Origin: Candidatus Poribacteria bacterium
GTDB lineage: Bacteria > Poribacteria > WGA-4E > PCPOR2b
Length of the DNA: 33,612 bases
Direction of reading: 5' to 3'
NCBI GenBank assembly: GCA_022826645.1
Contig: JAJDUM010000038.1
Coordinates: 1 to 33,612, forward strand
Of this stretch, positions 7,302 to 16,081 are shown piece by piece. The notes beneath the pieces were generated by a model that was given only the letters and a program-made list of their open reading frames with translations, searched no databases and was not told the origin of the DNA. How positions within the stretch are numbered: position 1 is the stretch's first letter; each line of letters begins with the position of its first letter. The position numbers and the translations under genes were made by a program.

Positions 7302-8672
7302 ATGAGCCAGAAAAAGAAAATCTATTTCCGATACGACGACGGCACGATCATCGCTGAAAACGCAGAGACGCCGCCCACACACTTCCAATGGGACACGCGT
7401 GTCGAGAAATGGCGTGCACTCGCCCTGCACTACCCAATCGCTGTCGAGCAGTTACGCGAAAGCGGTGTCCAATACAGGACGACCGTCCCGAAATACAAAA
7501 CCATCAAGCCAACACTCAAACTCGATTTCGACCTCCATCCCTATCAACGGGAAGGATTGCAGGCGTGGATCGATGCGGATTGTCTCGGCACGGTTATTTT
7601 GCCGACCGGTGCAGGCAAAACGCTCCTCGCCCTCAAAGCCATCGAACACGTCCGTCGCAGCACACTGATCGTCGTGCCAACAATTGATCTGCTCAACCAA
7701 TGGTACGACCTGCTGACCAACGCCTTCGACCTCGAAATCGGTATTTTGGGCGGCGGATACCACGAGCTCCAAGAGATTACCGTTACAACTTACGATAGCG
7801 CATATCGCTACAGCAACGAATACGGGAACCGTTTCGGTTTCCTTATTTTTGATGAAGTGCATCACCTCCCTTCCCCAAGTTACAGCCACATTCCCGAACT
7901 CAGTATCGCTTCGAGACGACTCGGCTTGACGGCGACGTATGAACGGGCGGACAAAATGGAGGCGAGGCTCCGCGAACTGATCGGTGGGGTCGTCTATCGA
8001 AAGTCAATTGACGAACTCAAAGGCGAATACCTCTCAGAGTACGAAACCGTTCGGCTCTACGTGGAACTAACTGAAGCGGAACGGGAGGAATATACACGAG
8101 AACGGACAATCTACCTCAATTTTCTGCGCAGTCGAAATATCCAACTATTTGGGGGCGGCTGGGGCAAATTTGTCCGACTCAGCACGCGAGAAGAATCGGC
8201 GCGACGAGCGATGCTTGCGTTGAATAGATCCAAAACCATTGCACTTGAAGCCGAAGCCAAATTAGAACTCCTTGAATCCCTATTGAAACAACACCGCAAA
8301 GATCGGATCCTACTCTTCACCGGGAGTAATCGGCTCGCCTATCACATCTCCATGCGCCACCTGCTGCCAGCAATTACGCATCAAACCAAAACCAAAGAAC
8401 GCAAGCGGATCCTTGAACGCTTCAACGCCGGTGAATATCCCGCCATCGTCACGTCGAAGGTGCTTAATGAAGGGATCAATGTTCCGGAAGCAAACGTCGG
8501 GATTATCCTCGGCGGCAGTGGGAGTACACGGGAACATACCCAACGCCTTGGCCGCATCCTGCGCAAACGCGAAGGGAAATTTGCGATCCTGTACGAAGTC
8601 GTAACCAAGGATACTCTCGAAAAGGGCGTGTCTCAACGCAGACGCCACAATCCCACAAAAGCGGAGACGTAA
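7302..8672 (+). CDS. XPB/Rad25-like superfamily 2 DNA helicase
   Basis: 456 residues from ATG 7302; an upstream ATG at 7245 would add 19 residues without obvious homology, and neither start has a strong ribosome-binding site. Walker A is LPTGAGKT with Lys106; the DEVH box is at 184-187 (FLIFDEVHHL); motif III-like RLGLTATYERAD follows; the C-terminal RecA domain has TSKVLNEGINVPEA and motif VI QRLGRILR starting at Gln414. The compact architecture, with an N-terminal FDLHPYQREGLQAW Q-like motif and an RLRELIG 'thumb' region, fits the XPB/Rad25 branch. These are 3'-5' helicases acting in repair; archaeal and some bacterial members pair with a nuclease (Bax1 or DUF790 type). No such nuclease gene follows here. 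Its GC-richer composition is like the chromosome, not like the two genes before it. Confidence 0.85.
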   Translation: MSQKKKIYFRYDDGTIIAENAETPPTHFQWDTRVEKWRALALHYPIAVEQLRESGVQYRTTVPKYKTIKPTLKLDFDLHPYQREGLQAWIDADCLGTVILPTGAGKTLLALKAIEHVRRSTLIVVPTIDLLNQWYDLLTNAFDLEIGILGGGYHELQEITVTTYDSAYRYSNEYGNRFGFLIFDEVHHLPSPSYSHIPELSIASRRLGLTATYERADKMEARLRELIGGVVYRKSIDELKGEYLSEYETVRLYVELTEAEREEYTRERTIYLNFLRSRNIQLFGGGWGKFVRLSTREESARRAMLALNRSKTIALEAEAKLELLESLLKQHRKDRILLFTGSNRLAYHISMRHLLPAITHQTKTKERKRILERFNAGEYPAIVTSKVLNEGINVPEANVGIILGGSGSTREHTQRLGRILRKREGKFAILYEVVTKDTLEKGVSQRRRHNPTKAET

Positions 8673-8852
8673 AACCTGCGGTGTCTACAGTCCAAAATTT
8701 CTGTTTTGATAGTGAATTGTTCTTCCCATTAGGTTCGGATTTTCAGTGACAAAGGCACAGTAGTTAAGTTACAATAAAGTAAACTGTCCTTACATACAAA
8801 GGAACGAATTTTCCTTTCCCATTAAGGAGTGGGGTGTTAGGTTTAAAATTCG

Positions 8853-9794
8853 ATGCTTATTACTTATCTCACGATAGCGGTGCTTTCAGTCTTCATTGGT
8901 GCCGGGATTGCCTTTTATACACTCCGTTCTGACCCTGTGATTTTTGCAATACTCACCGGGTTCACAGCCAGTACCGTTGTGGGATTAATCGGCTTTTTCC
9001 TCATACCCCACCTCTACGAAGATCTCGGCTGGATAAGCCTACTGGTCATGGCAGCCGGTTTTCTGCCAATCTTTCTAATTGAACGGGTCAGTCATCACAA
9101 TCCTCGGTTCCCCATACAGAGTCACCGATGGGTTGCAGATTTGACCGTGATCGGGCTATCAGTCCACGCTCTGACCGATGGATTTAATCTTGCTATCGCA
9201 AGCAAGAACGAGGAACTTGGTATCGGGCTTGCCATTGTGATTTTAGTCCATCGTCTGCCGATCGCTTTCGTGTTGTCGCTGGCATTTCTCAGCGACAACA
9301 CACTCATCGCAACCATCGGACGCGGTCTCCCCTTCGGATCTCGTCTGCATTTCAGCATGCGACTGGCATTTATCGCAACCGTCGGACGGCTTCTCCCGCT
9401 CTCAATCGCACCTGTCATTGGGGCAGTCATCGGGGAACGAATTTTGACCGGGGGATTCGGTCAATTTATCGATTACCTGACAGCCTTTGCCGCCGGTACG
9501 TTGCTAAATGTTGTAATCGAGTGTTTTTATGGCGGTCACGCATCACATGCCCAGGGGCCGCATTCCGAAGAAGAACATGCTCATTCCGGGGAGGAGCATT
9601 TCCACGAAGCGCGTCCGATGAGAGAAAGAATATTTGCGGTTGATAAGGTCACCGGGGCAATGGCTTTCCTTGTTGGTCTGTTAGCTGTTTTTCTCTTGAG
9701 CCGAGATGTGACCCACAGCCACCATGACATACATCACCACGACGGACATCAGCACACAGTTCATGAGGGCGATGACCATGACCACGACCATTAG
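8853..9794 (+). CDS. ZIP-like metal transporter with His-rich C-terminus
   Basis: 313 residues with about seven or eight hydrophobic segments. The segment VHALTDGFNLA (His105, Asp109) matches the ZIP TM4 signature H-N-x-x-D-G. The next segment, VHRLPIAFVLSLAF (His133, Pro136), sits where ZIP TM5 normally has H-E-x-P; here Glu is replaced by Arg134. A cytoplasmic-type loop (HASHAQGPHSEEEHAHSGEE) and the tail after 290 (HHDIHHHDGHQH and HDHDH) are His/Asp/Glu-rich and likely bind zinc or a similar cation. An internal 22-residue tandem duplication (IATIGRGLP / IATVGRLLP, DNA 9302-9331 and 9368-9397) is visible. The TM5 substitution raises the chance of altered transport. No Fur/Zur-type operator was identified upstream (8673-8852). 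Confidence 0.7.
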   Translation: MLITYLTIAVLSVFIGAGIAFYTLRSDPVIFAILTGFTASTVVGLIGFFLIPHLYEDLGWISLLVMAAGFLPIFLIERVSHHNPRFPIQSHRWVADLTVIGLSVHALTDGFNLAIASKNEELGIGLAIVILVHRLPIAFVLSLAFLSDNTLIATIGRGLPFGSRLHFSMRLAFIATVGRLLPLSIAPVIGAVIGERILTGGFGQFIDYLTAFAAGTLLNVVIECFYGGHASHAQGPHSEEEHAHSGEEHFHEARPMRERIFAVDKVTGAMAFLVGLLAVFLLSRDVTHSHHDIHHHDGHQHTVHEGDDHDHDH

Positions 9795-9940
9795 TGGGAA
9801 AGTCTATCCGTAAATTATCACGAAGTAAACCTACATAGACCGATTGACGAACGCCCTATTTTTTATAATTCAACTGTTTAATCGCTTATTATACCGTTTC
9901 TGAATGATTTTGTTTCAATACATTATAATAGGGGTGTTTA

Positions 9941-10027
9941 GACGGGCAATGAATTGCCCTACTACGAACCCCAGCGTGTAACTCATAACCGGCTTAACAA
10001 AGCGTCATGCTTTATCAGAATTGGTAT
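9941..10027. repeat. 87-bp direct repeat, copy 1
   Basis: It is identical to 10169-10255 by base-by-base comparison. It begins with a gggcaa/ttgccc hairpin and contains aaccggctta and gcgtcatgc segments. A -10-like TATAAT lies just upstream (9924-9929) without a good -35. Confidence 0.85.
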
Positions 10028-10053
10028 AACTTGCAGAAAAACGATACGCCAGC

Positions 10054-10094
10054 GCGTAGGTTGGGTTGAACGCATCCGCACCCAACCCATACGC
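10054..10094. repeat. Inverted repeat, gcgtaggttgggt family
   Basis: gcgtaggttgggt pairs imperfectly with acccaacccatacgc. Related fragments occur near 19016-19033 (inverted) and 30197-30215, so it is a dispersed palindromic repeat. Confidence 0.6.
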
Positions 10095-10130
10095 TCTAAC
10101 AATAAACCTACAAAAACCCAATAACCGGCT

Positions 10131-10194
10131 CGTAGTAGCCCAATTTATTGGGCGTCATTGCGGGTCCGGACGGGCAATGAATTGCCCTACTACG
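10131..10194. repeat. Second cloverleaf palindrome (64 nt)
   Basis: The outer stem cgtagta (10131-10137) pairs with tactacg (10188-10194). It directly abuts hairpin gcccaat/attgggc (10138-10153), a middle arm (10154-10171, containing the palindrome gtccggac) and hairpin gggcaa/ttgccc (10172-10187). The arm order and tight packing are the same as at 172-247, but the sequence is unrelated. Its right part is also the start of the second 87-bp repeat copy. Confidence 0.6.
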
Positions 10195-10255
10195 AACCCC
10201 AGCGTGTAACTCATAACCGGCTTAACAAAGCGTCATGCTTTATCAGAATTGGTAT
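10169..10255. repeat. 87-bp direct repeat, copy 2
   Basis: Identical to 9941-10027; it ends one base before the dnaE ribosome-binding site. Confidence 0.85.
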
Positions 10256-10271
10256 TAGAAGGATACACAGT

Positions 10272-13200
10272 ATGGCAAAATCTGAATTTGTTCATCTACA
10301 CAATCATAGTGAATATAGTCTGCTTGACGGTGCTTGCCGAATTTCTGACATGGTTGGGTGGGCGTATGAAAACAGTGCCCCCGCTGTCGCGCTAACAGAT
10401 CACGGTAACATGTTCGGTGCATGGGATTTTTACAAGAAAGCGACCGACAAAGGCGTCAACCCGATTGTCGGTTGTGAGGCGTACGTCGCCCCCGGTAGCC
10501 GTCATGAGCGTGGAAAAAATCAAGGCAGCCCCTACCATCTAACGCTGCTCGCTGCAGATGCGACCGGGTATAAAAACCTCATGAAACTTGGGTCGGTCGC
10601 TTACCTTGAAGGCTTTTACTCAAGACCGCGCATTGATATGGAAATTCTGCGCGAGCACCGAGAGGGAATTATCGCCTTAACAGGATGTATCCAAGGCTAT
10701 GTTCCCGCGCTGCTTGCCGCTGATCAGCGCGAGGGTGCAGTGAAAAATTTCCAGATACTTCAAGATGTCATGGGCAAAGACAACCTATACGTTGAAGTCC
10801 AAAATCACGGCATCCCCGAAGAAACGCGTGCCTACCCAGTGATGGTTGAACTTGCCAAAGAACACAACCTGCCGATCGTCGGAACAAATGATTGCCATTA
10901 CCTGAATAGCACCGACCATAAAATGCACGATGTGCTGCTATGTATTCAGATGAAGCGAGCGGTCAAGGAAGAAGACCGCATGAGGTTCCTGGAGCAGTTC
11001 CACTTCAAAAGTGTTGATGAAATGCACCAAGCCTTGGCGGCGTTCCCGCCTGAAGCGATTACCAATACACTGGAGATCGCCAACCGCTGCCAGCTGAAAC
11101 TCGATTACGGCGAGCACATCATGCCGAGATACGAAGTCCCCGAAGGTTTCACCGCTGATTCATACCTCAGTAAGCTATGTTATGAAGCACTCCAAGAAAA
11201 ATACGGCGACCTGTCCACGGAGATGAAAGAGCGACTCGAATATGAACTTGATATCATCCAAAAAACGGGCTATGCCGGCTACCTGCTAATCGTGTGGGAT
11301 TATGTCAATTTTGCCCGTAAACAAGGTTTCCCGCTCAACGCACGTGGATCAGCGGGCGGAAGTTTGGCGCTCTATGCGCTCGGCGTCACAACCTTTGAGC
11401 CGATGGAATATGATTGTATGTTCGAGCGGTTCCTGAACCTTGATCGTATCAGTATGCCCGATATTGATATTGATTTCGGAGATGAACACCGCAAAATCGT
11501 CATTGATTACCTGACCGAGAAATATGGAGCAGAATGTGTCGGGCAGGTGGCAACGTTCAGCACGTTTGGGGCGAAGGCTGCGGTCTCCGATGTTGGTAGG
11601 GCGCTCGATGTGCCGGCACAGGATGTGCGCCGGGTGACGCAACTCGTTCCGACCATTCCCGGTGTGACACTCGATGAGGCGTTGGATGATGTCCCACAGC
11701 TTAAGGAGGTAGCCGAAGCACCTGAAAACACCGAGATGATGGAGGTCGCAAAATCGATTGAGGGCATGAAGCGGCACGTCTCCATCCATGCGTGCGGGGT
11801 TGTACTATCGAACGGTCCGCTGACCGATTACGTTCCCCTCTTTAAGGATAAGCATGATCGGATTGCAACACAATTCGATCTCAAAATGCTTGAAGATGTC
11901 GGCATGGTCAAATTTGACTTCCTCGGTCTCCGGACCTTGAGTGAGGTCTACGACTGTCTTGCACGGATTAAGAAAAACCACGGTAAGGATATCGCACTTG
12001 AAGATATCCCATTCGATGATGAAAAAACCTATGCCCTTATCAGCCACGGGCTCGTCGGGGGGCTCTTTCAATTAGAAACGTCCCCAGGGATGCGCCGTGT
12101 CATCATGCAAATTAAGCCGACCAACTTTGAGGACTTTATACCTATTCCCGCGCTCTACCGACCCGGCCCCCTCGACAGCGGTATGATGGACAGCTTCATT
12201 CGGCGAAAACTTAAGGTTGAAAAGGTGGAGTATCTCCATCCCACCCTCGAGGACGCACTGAAAAACACCTACGGTGTGTGCATTTACCAAGAACAGGTAA
12301 TGCAGATCGCGCGAGACATGGCTAACTTCACGCTCGGTGAGGCGGATGTCCTTCGCGATGCGATGGGCAAGAAGAAAATGGATGTCCTCAAGATGCAGCG
12401 TGAAAAGTTCATCGAAGGCGCGGTAGGCAATAACATTAAGGCAGAAGATGCGGAAGAAGTTTATGAGTATCTTGAACCCTTTGGGCGATACGCCTTTAAC
12501 CGATCCCACACCGTTGCCTATGCGATTCTATCCTATCAGACCGCTTACCTCAAGACGCACTATCCCCGCGAATTCATGGCGTCGATGATGACCGGCGAAT
12601 CCGCCGATAGCGACAAAATCAGAAAGTACATCGCTGAGTGTAGCGAACTCGCAGCACACCTCGAAACACCAATCCAAGTCCTCCCGCCCGATATCAGCAG
12701 CAGTAGCAAAGATTTTACCGTCGTCGGCGACGATATCCGCTTCGGCCTCACCGCAGTTAAAAATGTCAGCGATATTGCGCTTGAAGCAATTGTCGAAGCG
12801 CGTGAGCGGGACGGTTCTTTCACTTCACTGCAAGACTTTTGCGAGCGGGTCGATACGAAAGTGGTCAATAAACGGGCAATCGAAAGTCTAATTATGGCAG
12901 GTGCGTTTGATGGGTTAAAGGGACATCGGGCGCAACAACTCGAAAGCCTTGAACAAATTATGAAAGCCGCGCAAAGCACCCAGCAAGACCGAGAAAAGGG
13001 GCAGATGGGGCTGTTCGGTGCGGTTGAAGAAATGCCCATGGCACAGGTGGAACTGGTTGATGCGCCAGAGTGGTCGCACGCCGATATACTGCGGAACGAA
13101 AAAGAACAACTCGGCTTCTATCTTTCTGGACACCCGCTGGAGCAGTATGGTGACATTATGAAATACTATACCACCGTCACCTCGCAAACCCTTGGCGAGC

Positions 13201-13799
13201 CTGCCAGTGGAACAGAGGTGTATGCCGCCGGTCAGATTACATCGCTGCGTCTTACGAAAACGAAAAAGGGCGATCCGATGGCAATTCTCGTTGTTGAGGA
13301 TCTGGAAGGAACGACGGATGTCGTTGTTTTCCCGGAGGCATACAAGAACTCAGTCGATGCCATAGAAGAGGATGCGGTTGTGTGGATTCGCGGTAATGTC
13401 GGCGAGAATCGACGGAGAAATGGTGCGGGCGATGACGAAATCGAGGAGGATACCCATCAGATCTTAGCAGAAGAGATTTTGCCCATTGATGCGGTTGTCG
13501 AGCGATTAACATCGGCGGTGGAGGTCACAATTTCCGAAAACGATGCCGCGGATCAAAAGAAGTTGGAGGCATTGCAGAGTATCTGTGCCAAGGAAAAGGG
13601 TGATCATGATCTTATTATACGCCTGCTAACTCCCAAATATGGTGAGGTCATTGCACAATGCAGTTCACGCTACAACGTTTCGTTTCCGTCTCCAACGATA
13701 TCGGAAATCGAAGCGCTCTTCGGCAGCGACTCCGTTAAACCGAGCAATCGCACCACCCGTGTTACCGAGAAATCCTCGTCAATGAGTTTTGTCGGATAG
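10272..13799 (+). CDS. dnaE: DNA polymerase III alpha subunit
   Basis: Replicative polymerase of the C family, 1175 residues, close to the usual DnaE length. The N-terminal PHP domain starts FVHLHNHSEYSLLDGA. The polymerase palm has ARGSAGGSL and SMPDIDIDFGD with Asp399 and Asp401 as the likely metal ligands, and Asp549 in VKFDFLGLRTL as the third (E. coli D401, D403, D555). The finger and helix-hairpin-helix regions follow (YRPGPLDSGMMDSFIRRK; IYQEQVMQIARDMANF). An OB fold at about 975-1080 (VYAAGQITSLRLTKTKKGDP) ends the core. I chose ATG 10272 because agaagga at 10257-10263 is a good ribosome-binding site; upstream in-frame codons lie within repeats. A fused 3'-5' exonuclease (PolC type) is absent. 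An 87-bp duplicated repeat sits immediately upstream. Confidence 0.97.
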   Translation: MAKSEFVHLHNHSEYSLLDGACRISDMVGWAYENSAPAVALTDHGNMFGAWDFYKKATDKGVNPIVGCEAYVAPGSRHERGKNQGSPYHLTLLAADATGYKNLMKLGSVAYLEGFYSRPRIDMEILREHREGIIALTGCIQGYVPALLAADQREGAVKNFQILQDVMGKDNLYVEVQNHGIPEETRAYPVMVELAKEHNLPIVGTNDCHYLNSTDHKMHDVLLCIQMKRAVKEEDRMRFLEQFHFKSVDEMHQALAAFPPEAITNTLEIANRCQLKLDYGEHIMPRYEVPEGFTADSYLSKLCYEALQEKYGDLSTEMKERLEYELDIIQKTGYAGYLLIVWDYVNFARKQGFPLNARGSAGGSLALYALGVTTFEPMEYDCMFERFLNLDRISMPDIDIDFGDEHRKIVIDYLTEKYGAECVGQVATFSTFGAKAAVSDVGRALDVPAQDVRRVTQLVPTIPGVTLDEALDDVPQLKEVAEAPENTEMMEVAKSIEGMKRHVSIHACGVVLSNGPLTDYVPLFKDKHDRIATQFDLKMLEDVGMVKFDFLGLRTLSEVYDCLARIKKNHGKDIALEDIPFDDEKTYALISHGLVGGLFQLETSPGMRRVIMQIKPTNFEDFIPIPALYRPGPLDSGMMDSFIRRKLKVEKVEYLHPTLEDALKNTYGVCIYQEQVMQIARDMANFTLGEADVLRDAMGKKKMDVLKMQREKFIEGAVGNNIKAEDAEEVYEYLEPFGRYAFNRSHTVAYAILSYQTAYLKTHYPREFMASMMTGESADSDKIRKYIAECSELAAHLETPIQVLPPDISSSSKDFTVVGDDIRFGLTAVKNVSDIALEAIVEARERDGSFTSLQDFCERVDTKVVNKRAIESLIMAGAFDGLKGHRAQQLESLEQIMKAAQSTQQDREKGQMGLFGAVEEMPMAQVELVDAPEWSHADILRNEKEQLGFYLSGHPLEQYGDIMKYYTTVTSQTLGEPASGTEVYAAGQITSLRLTKTKKGDPMAILVVEDLEGTTDVVVFPEAYKNSVDAIEEDAVVWIRGNVGENRRRNGAGDDEIEEDTHQILAEEILPIDAVVERLTSAVEVTISENDAADQKKLEALQSICAKEKGDHDLIIRLLTPKYGEVIAQCSSRYNVSFPSPTISEIEALFGSDSVKPSNRTTRVTEKSSSMSFVG

Positions 13800-13859
13800 G
13801 TTATAGTCGTAAAAAGGTATTATCAGGATTTTCACTCACATTCTGTCAAGAGTTATCTA

Positions 13860-14717
13860 ATGACTGTTGTTCCAAGGATTATCGAAGAAGAATTGCGTTT
13901 CAAATTCTGTAACGCGGAAGCATTTTGCCTCGCCTACAATACGGGGCACACTCAATACGGCGATATGTACAAATCGCGTCCCGATTTCTATCCCGTGTAT
14001 TCTCCGAGCGGACGCGAAGTAACAGCCACCTGCGCCTACCGATTTAATCATCACAAATCGATTTTTATCGGTCATGCGGACGTGAACGGAATTAACTTCT
14101 TCCACGACAATAACCCGACCCGATCAGACCTCGGTGATATCGTACTGGAAAAGAGTCAACATGAGGTTGATGAAACCAGTATTCACGTCATGACGCATAA
14201 CGGATGGATAACGAAGGCAGGGGTCCGCATGTTGGATGAGGAACGCAACTTCACGGTCGTTCTCGGTGAGGCTGCCCATATCATTGACCTGACAAGCACG
14301 CTGATTGCCAGCGAGGCGGATCTGACATTTGGACAAGACAATCACGCCTTCCTCGGTGTGCGCGTTGCCGATACGATCGATGTGGAAGATGGAGGAACAA
14401 TCCTCAACGCCAATGGTCAACGCAACGAAGAAGAGGCGATGCGGCAATCCGCCGATTGGACAGACTATAGTGGCGTAGTTGCTGGTAAAACAGTCGGTGT
14501 CACACTGATGAACCACCCGTCGAATCCGCCGTCAGCTTTTTTTACGCGGAATTACGGCACGTTTCTAACGAACTTTACCCTGCTGGACAAGTATCAGCTT
14601 TCGTGCGGTGAACGCTTGACGCAGCGGTTTCGCATTCTCATCCACGAAGGGGATGCTGCTGAAGCAAAGGTTGAAGATTATTACAACCAGTTTGTTGAAG
14701 CGCCACCACGTTGGTAG
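13860..14717 (+). CDS. PmoA-like (DUF6807) family protein
   Basis: 285 residues, with no signal peptide and no membrane segment. The pattern RPDFYPVYSPSGREVT followed by YRFNHHKSIFIGHADVNGIN and FFHDN matches the family named PmoA-like (DUF6807) in annotation, where 'HH..i..gh.dVNG..FW' is characteristic. The name comes from a nominal likeness to methane monooxygenase PmoA. The soluble proteins are probably carbohydrate-pathway enzymes or binding proteins and often sit near Gfo/Idh/MocA genes, like the one at 17283 here. The C-terminus has VTLMNHPSNPPSAFFTRNYG, also typical. Start ATG 13860 lies 60 bp after dnaE; no strong ribosome-binding site. Actual reaction unknown. Confidence 0.75.
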   Translation: MTVVPRIIEEELRFKFCNAEAFCLAYNTGHTQYGDMYKSRPDFYPVYSPSGREVTATCAYRFNHHKSIFIGHADVNGINFFHDNNPTRSDLGDIVLEKSQHEVDETSIHVMTHNGWITKAGVRMLDEERNFTVVLGEAAHIIDLTSTLIASEADLTFGQDNHAFLGVRVADTIDVEDGGTILNANGQRNEEEAMRQSADWTDYSGVVAGKTVGVTLMNHPSNPPSAFFTRNYGTFLTNFTLLDKYQLSCGERLTQRFRILIHEGDAAEAKVEDYYNQFVEAPPRW

Positions 14718-14866
14718 ATCATGCTGACATTGATGTGCGACGCATAGGAGCAAGGTTTCCTTGCCCCTCACTCAACCCCTACAGATCAGGATGCGTCCAT
14801 AGGACAGAAGAATCCCCATCTTGTTGGGGTGGGTTCTGTATAGCAATGCCAAATCTCTCCACAGCT

Positions 14867-14889
14867 AAGCCCCAGAGGGGCGCAATGAA
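14867..14889. repeat. agcccc-cagagggg hairpin repeat
   Basis: agccccagaggggcgcaatga is one member of a short hairpin family (consensus agcccc-agcggggcgacatgt) that recurs at 21630, in 27121-27440 and in 30061-30155. Confidence 0.55.
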
Positions 14890-14920
14890 TAGGGAGAGTC
14901 ATCTTAGTGAACTAATGAAC

Positions 14921-15031
14921 AGGACTTATGCAGCCAACCGTAGGCGGGGCATCTTACCCCGCACCCCCTATGCTGAAATGGGTTAGTCTGTAGGCGGGGC
15001 ATCTTGCTCCGTCCTGAAATGCGTAAGTCCT
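14921..15031. repeat. MITE-like family 2 element, 111 bp
   Basis: Terminal inverted repeats aggacttatgca (14921-14932) and tgcgtaagtcct (15020-15031) match at 11 of 12. The flanks aatgaa(c) and aatgaa look like a short target duplication. Inside are two gcggggcatctt-type hairpin copies (14940-14962, 14990-15011). The gap 14718-15050 otherwise contains no gene I can support. Confidence 0.6.
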
Positions 15032-15050
15032 AATGAATTAGGTTTCAATT

Positions 15051-16025
15051 ATGCCTCTAGAAGCTCAAGTACAGCAGTTTAAGGAAAACTTCAACCGAGT
15101 CGAGGCAGAAATTCACAAGCGCATCGTTGGCCAGGATGATATAATTGAAGGTGTCCTGCTCTGTCTTTTTGCCAATGGGCATGTACTCCTTGAAGGCGTC
15201 CCCGGCTTAGGCAAAACGCACCTGATTCACACCTTGAGCGAAGTGCTCAGTCTGTCGTTCAATCGCATTCAGTTCACGCCGGACATGATGCCATCGGATA
15301 TCACAGGCACTATGCTGCTTGTTGAGGATGACCAAGGACGAAAGCAGTTTGAGTTTCAGCCGGGACCTATCTTTGCACAGGTTGTCCTTGCAGACGAGAT
15401 TAATCGAGCAACACCCCGTACGCAGTCTGCCCTACTGGAGGCGATGCAAGAACGGACCGTAAGTGTGGCACGGACGAGTTATAAACTCGAAGAGCCATTC
15501 TGTGTGCTGGCGACACAGAACCCTATTGAGATGGACGGAACGTACCGCCTGCCGGAGGCACAACTGGACCGGTTCCTATTCAAGCTACAGATAGCCTTCC
15601 CCGATGAAGATGAGCTTGGCGAAATTTTGAGACGAACAACATCGGAGACCGAGACCGCTATCGAGGAAATCAGCGATGCAGAGACCATCCAGTCGATGCG
15701 TCAGTTGGTTCGGGGTGTCCTGATTGCAGAGCATGTAGAACGTTATATCATTCAGCTTATCCGAAGGACGCATCCAGATAACTCTAACAGTCCAGAGATG
15801 ACGAAGCAGTACGTTGAATTGGGTGCAAGTATTCGCGGACTCCAGGCAATTACATTGACAGCGAAGATCAAGGCAATACTTGATGGCCGCTACAATGTTG
15901 CTTTTGAAGACATACAATCTGTTGCCCTACCCGCCTTACGCCACCGTATCATCTTGAACTTTGAAGGCGAGGGTGAGGGTATCCAGACCGATGAGATCAT
16001 CAAGAATGTTCTGAGTTCCTTATAA
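15051..16025 (+). CDS. MoxR-family AAA+ ATPase
   Basis: 324 residues. The AAA+ core has Walker A GVPGLGKT with Lys55, Walker B VLADEINRATPRTQ with Asp115 and Glu116, and a MoxR-type insert ATQNPIEMDGTYRLPEAQLD, followed by RFLFKLQIAFPDEDEL. The C-terminal lid includes YVELGASIRGLQAI and ALPALRHRIILNF, typical of MoxR. These ATPases act as chaperones that mature protein complexes or insert cofactors, usually beside DUF58 and VWA genes. Neither follows here: the next gene is ftsX, 56 bp downstream. The start ATG is within 20 bp of a MITE-like element, so its promoter may have been supplied or altered by that insertion. Client unknown. Confidence 0.92.
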   Translation: MPLEAQVQQFKENFNRVEAEIHKRIVGQDDIIEGVLLCLFANGHVLLEGVPGLGKTHLIHTLSEVLSLSFNRIQFTPDMMPSDITGTMLLVEDDQGRKQFEFQPGPIFAQVVLADEINRATPRTQSALLEAMQERTVSVARTSYKLEEPFCVLATQNPIEMDGTYRLPEAQLDRFLFKLQIAFPDEDELGEILRRTTSETETAIEEISDAETIQSMRQLVRGVLIAEHVERYIIQLIRRTHPDNSNSPEMTKQYVELGASIRGLQAITLTAKIKAILDGRYNVAFEDIQSVALPALRHRIILNFEGEGEGIQTDEIIKNVLSSL

Positions 16026-16081
16026 ACTGTTGCAGCTTGGAGCAGTTTTTACATCTCAACTATTACTATTGAAATCTATCT

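Noticed and set aside
8673..8852. Metal-responsive operator upstream of the ZIP-like gene
   Set aside because: I looked for an inverted repeat of the Fur/Zur kind and found none convincing.
10158..10271. Upstream extension of dnaE
   Set aside because: The extra residues are translated from the 87-bp repeat; ATG 10272 has a proper ribosome-binding site and starts the conserved PHP region.
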